NCBI GenBank assembly: GCA_048941605.1
Contig: JBHLNL010000001.1
Coordinates: 4,658 to 68,657, forward strand
Length of the DNA stretch: 64,000 nucleotides
Reading direction: 5' to 3'
DNA from: Loki-b32 sp048941605
GTDB lineage: Archaea > Asgardarchaeota > Lokiarchaeia > Sigyniarchaeales > SOKP01
Below are positions 62,746 to 64,000 of the stretch, in pieces. The position numbers and the translations under genes were made by a program. Each line of letters opens with the position of its first letter. The stretch's first letter is position 1. Below the pieces are notes generated by a model. That model searched no databases. It saw only the letters and a program-made list of their open reading frames with translations, and was not told the DNA's origin.

Positions 62746-63543
62746 TCAAGAAATTTTTATATTTAGTGTTTTTTCTAAATAAATCTTAAAGTTTTTTGCG
62801 ATTTCTGCTTCACTTTTCGCTATATTTTTATTTTTCTTAACATAGGTTTTTCTTAATTTAATAAACTTGTTTTTCAAATGTGAATAATCAGGATTATTTA
62901 TAAGTGAACCTACAAAAGTTCTAGTAATTTTATCTAGATTTTCATTATATACATCTGGAAAAATTGCTTTCTTTTTTGGTTTTAAATTTTTTTTTTTAAA
63001 AACCATCTTAATTTCTAATTCATCTAACAATTTTCTAATTAAATTATTTAAATCAAGTATTTTTGAAAGGTCATATGTAGCAATAGGATAATCCCAATTA
63101 TACTTAGTAAACTTATCAAACTTATCCCGAATCTTGTTAATTATTTCGCTTGGAATTGGTTCACCTCTTAATTTATTCCACTTTAAACAAAAATCTATGG
63201 GTGTTGCAATATAAATAATAAAAAATTTTAAATTAAGAGTATTTGCAATATTTTTCAAATCATGTCTCATACTGGAATAATAATTCAAATCATCACTAAT
63301 CACAATATTTCCTTTTTCTAACTCATTTCTAATTATTTTCAAATTTTCTCTTCTAACAATGGATTCTTTCTCATAATTAAATTTATTTGGTGTTAGTTTC
63401 TGTCTAATTATATCAGGATCAATAATTTTAACTTTCAAATTATTATATCTTTCTTCAATAACTTTTTTTAATGAAATAGCAAATGTACTTTTGCCAGAAG
63501 CAGGTAATCCTGCTAAACAGATTAAAAAATTTTGGTTGATCAA
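62746..63543 (-). CDS. pstK: L-seryl-tRNA(Sec) kinase (PSTK)
   Basis: 265 residues from a TTG start. P-loop AGLPASGKSTF (residues about 11-21). The stretch ISDDLNYYSSMRHDLKNIA, followed by FFIIYIATPIDFCLKWNKLRGEPIPSEIINK, matches methanococcal PSTK (DDTNYYNSMRRDLINIA...NIERGEKIPNEVIKK). The basic C-terminal region (about 180-265) corresponds to the tRNA-binding domain. PSTK phosphorylates Ser-tRNA(Sec), the first step of archaeal/eukaryotic selenocysteine synthesis, so the organism probably makes selenoproteins. I saw none in the window. KTI12 was the main alternative. Confidence 0.78.
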   Translation of the reverse strand: MINQNFLICLAGLPASGKSTFAISLKKVIEERYNNLKVKIIDPDIIRQKLTPNKFNYEKESIVRRENLKIIRNELEKGNIVISDDLNYYSSMRHDLKNIANTLNLKFFIIYIATPIDFCLKWNKLRGEPIPSEIINKIRDKFDKFTKYNWDYPIATYDLSKILDLNNLIRKLLDELEIKMVFKKKNLKPKKKAIFPDVYNENLDKITRTFVGSLINNPDYSHLKNKFIKLRKTYVKKNKNIAKSEAEIAKNFKIYLEKTLNIKIS

Positions 63544-63555
63544 GGATTAAATCAA

Positions 63556-63831
63556 CTAATTAGCTTGAACATTTATGTTCTTAATTAAATCTCTTTTTTC
63601 TTGTCTTGAAAAAGACTTGATTTGTAATTCTCTTCTCATTGCTTCCTTTCTTGTCTGATAAATTTCAAAGTATTTTAATTCAATTAGTTTCTTTCCACGA
63701 CAAAACCTGGCACCAGTCCCATTACGATGTTCCTTCCATCTCCTATATAGATTGTTAGTATATCCGGTATAAAATCTTTTTTTTCCATTTTTTGTCATGA
63801 CTTCTAAAATATATACATAAAATACTGCCAT
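63556..63831 (-). CDS. GIY-YIG domain protein (UPF0213/YhbQ-like)
   Basis: 91 residues. FYVYILEVMTKNGKKRFYTGYTNNLYRRWKEH (in parts YVYILE and FYTGYTNNLYRRWKEH) holds the GIY-YIG core with the arginine, and KEAMRRELQIKSFSRQEK the conserved Glu region of the single-domain family. These may be small nucleases; biological role unclear. It lies 12 bases upstream of pstK on the same strand. Confidence 0.85.
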   Translation of the reverse strand: MAVFYVYILEVMTKNGKKRFYTGYTNNLYRRWKEHRNGTGARFCRGKKLIELKYFEIYQTRKEAMRRELQIKSFSRQEKRDLIKNINVQAN

Positions 63832-64000
63832 ATTGTATCCACTATGTGACAGATCAATGTTGTATTATTTATTTTTTTAGTTAATAATGAAAACTTTAGC
63901 TAAATTTTACCAGCTTGCGGTCAAATATATATATTACGATATCATAATTGATTAATTAAGTAAATAAAACTTATACTTTTAATAATAAACAATTATTTAA

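Overview
The window is A+T-rich archaeal chromosome with the hallmarks of an Asgard (Promethearchaeota, most likely Lokiarchaeia-like) genome. It holds five Ras/Rab-like small GTPases, a homologue of the eukaryotic ribosomal protein eL22, longin-like, V4R/Bet3-like and B-box-type zinc-finger proteins, an L-seryl-tRNA(Sec) kinase, a Cdc48/VAT AAA ATPase, transcription factor S, aIF2-gamma and a tetraether-lipid (Tes-type) radical SAM enzyme. Form III RuBisCO beside ribose-1,5-bisphosphate isomerase indicates AMP/nucleoside salvage. The taxonomic call is inference from gene content. There is no phage, transposon, CRISPR array or recognisable tRNA gene.

Layout. 1-4.8 kb: partial cupin, iron-type dehydrogenase, a GTPase / PIN protein / GTPase group, a cupin, a VOC protein and a membrane protein. 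4.88-5.10 kb: a 5S rRNA on the minus strand that is nearly twice normal length because of inserted hairpins. 5.2-19.5 kb: membrane and surface proteins (one gingipain-like C25 peptidase), aIF2-gamma with an N-terminal helix-hairpin-helix fusion, a DHH phosphoesterase, TFS, a CitG-like protein, eL22, RuBisCO and R15P isomerase. 19.6-25.6 kb: UvrC, a phosphosugar mutase, a ROK kinase, a radical SAM protein and an alpha/beta hydrolase. 25.7-35.75 kb: a minus-strand export block with a heterodimeric ABC exporter, two ABC-2 systems, an anchored extracellular protein and a PadR regulator whose upstream region carries overlapping palindromes. 35.9-41.6 kb: DUF362 protein, a 35-residue-repeat coiled-coil protein, longin-like and small zinc-finger proteins. 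41.6-42.3 kb: a gene-free region with one GC-rich structured RNA candidate. 42.3-49.1 kb: Tes-like enzyme, SRPBCC protein, CysS, IleS. 49.4-52.4 kb: a MoxR ATPase overlapping a TraB/ChaN-like protein. 52.5-55.4 kb: three Rab-like GTPases interleaved with PPC and V4R-like proteins. 55.5-60.3 kb: an aminotransferase and an M24 peptidase, between which a decayed second copy of the peptidase encloses a histidine kinase/response regulator pair. 60.4-63.8 kb: Cdc48, PSTK and a GIY-YIG protein.

The most notable observations are: (1) the expanded 5S rRNA; (2) three genes whose reading frames make sense only if they start at AUU behind a Shine-Dalgarno-like sequence; (3) the two-component system lying inside remnants of a duplicated M24 peptidase; (4) a structured RNA candidate at about 41.83-41.95 kb; (5) the Rab/V4R/PPC cluster; and (6) the MoxR/TraB-like pair. 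All assignments come from reading the sequence and recalled family motifs; no database search was run.
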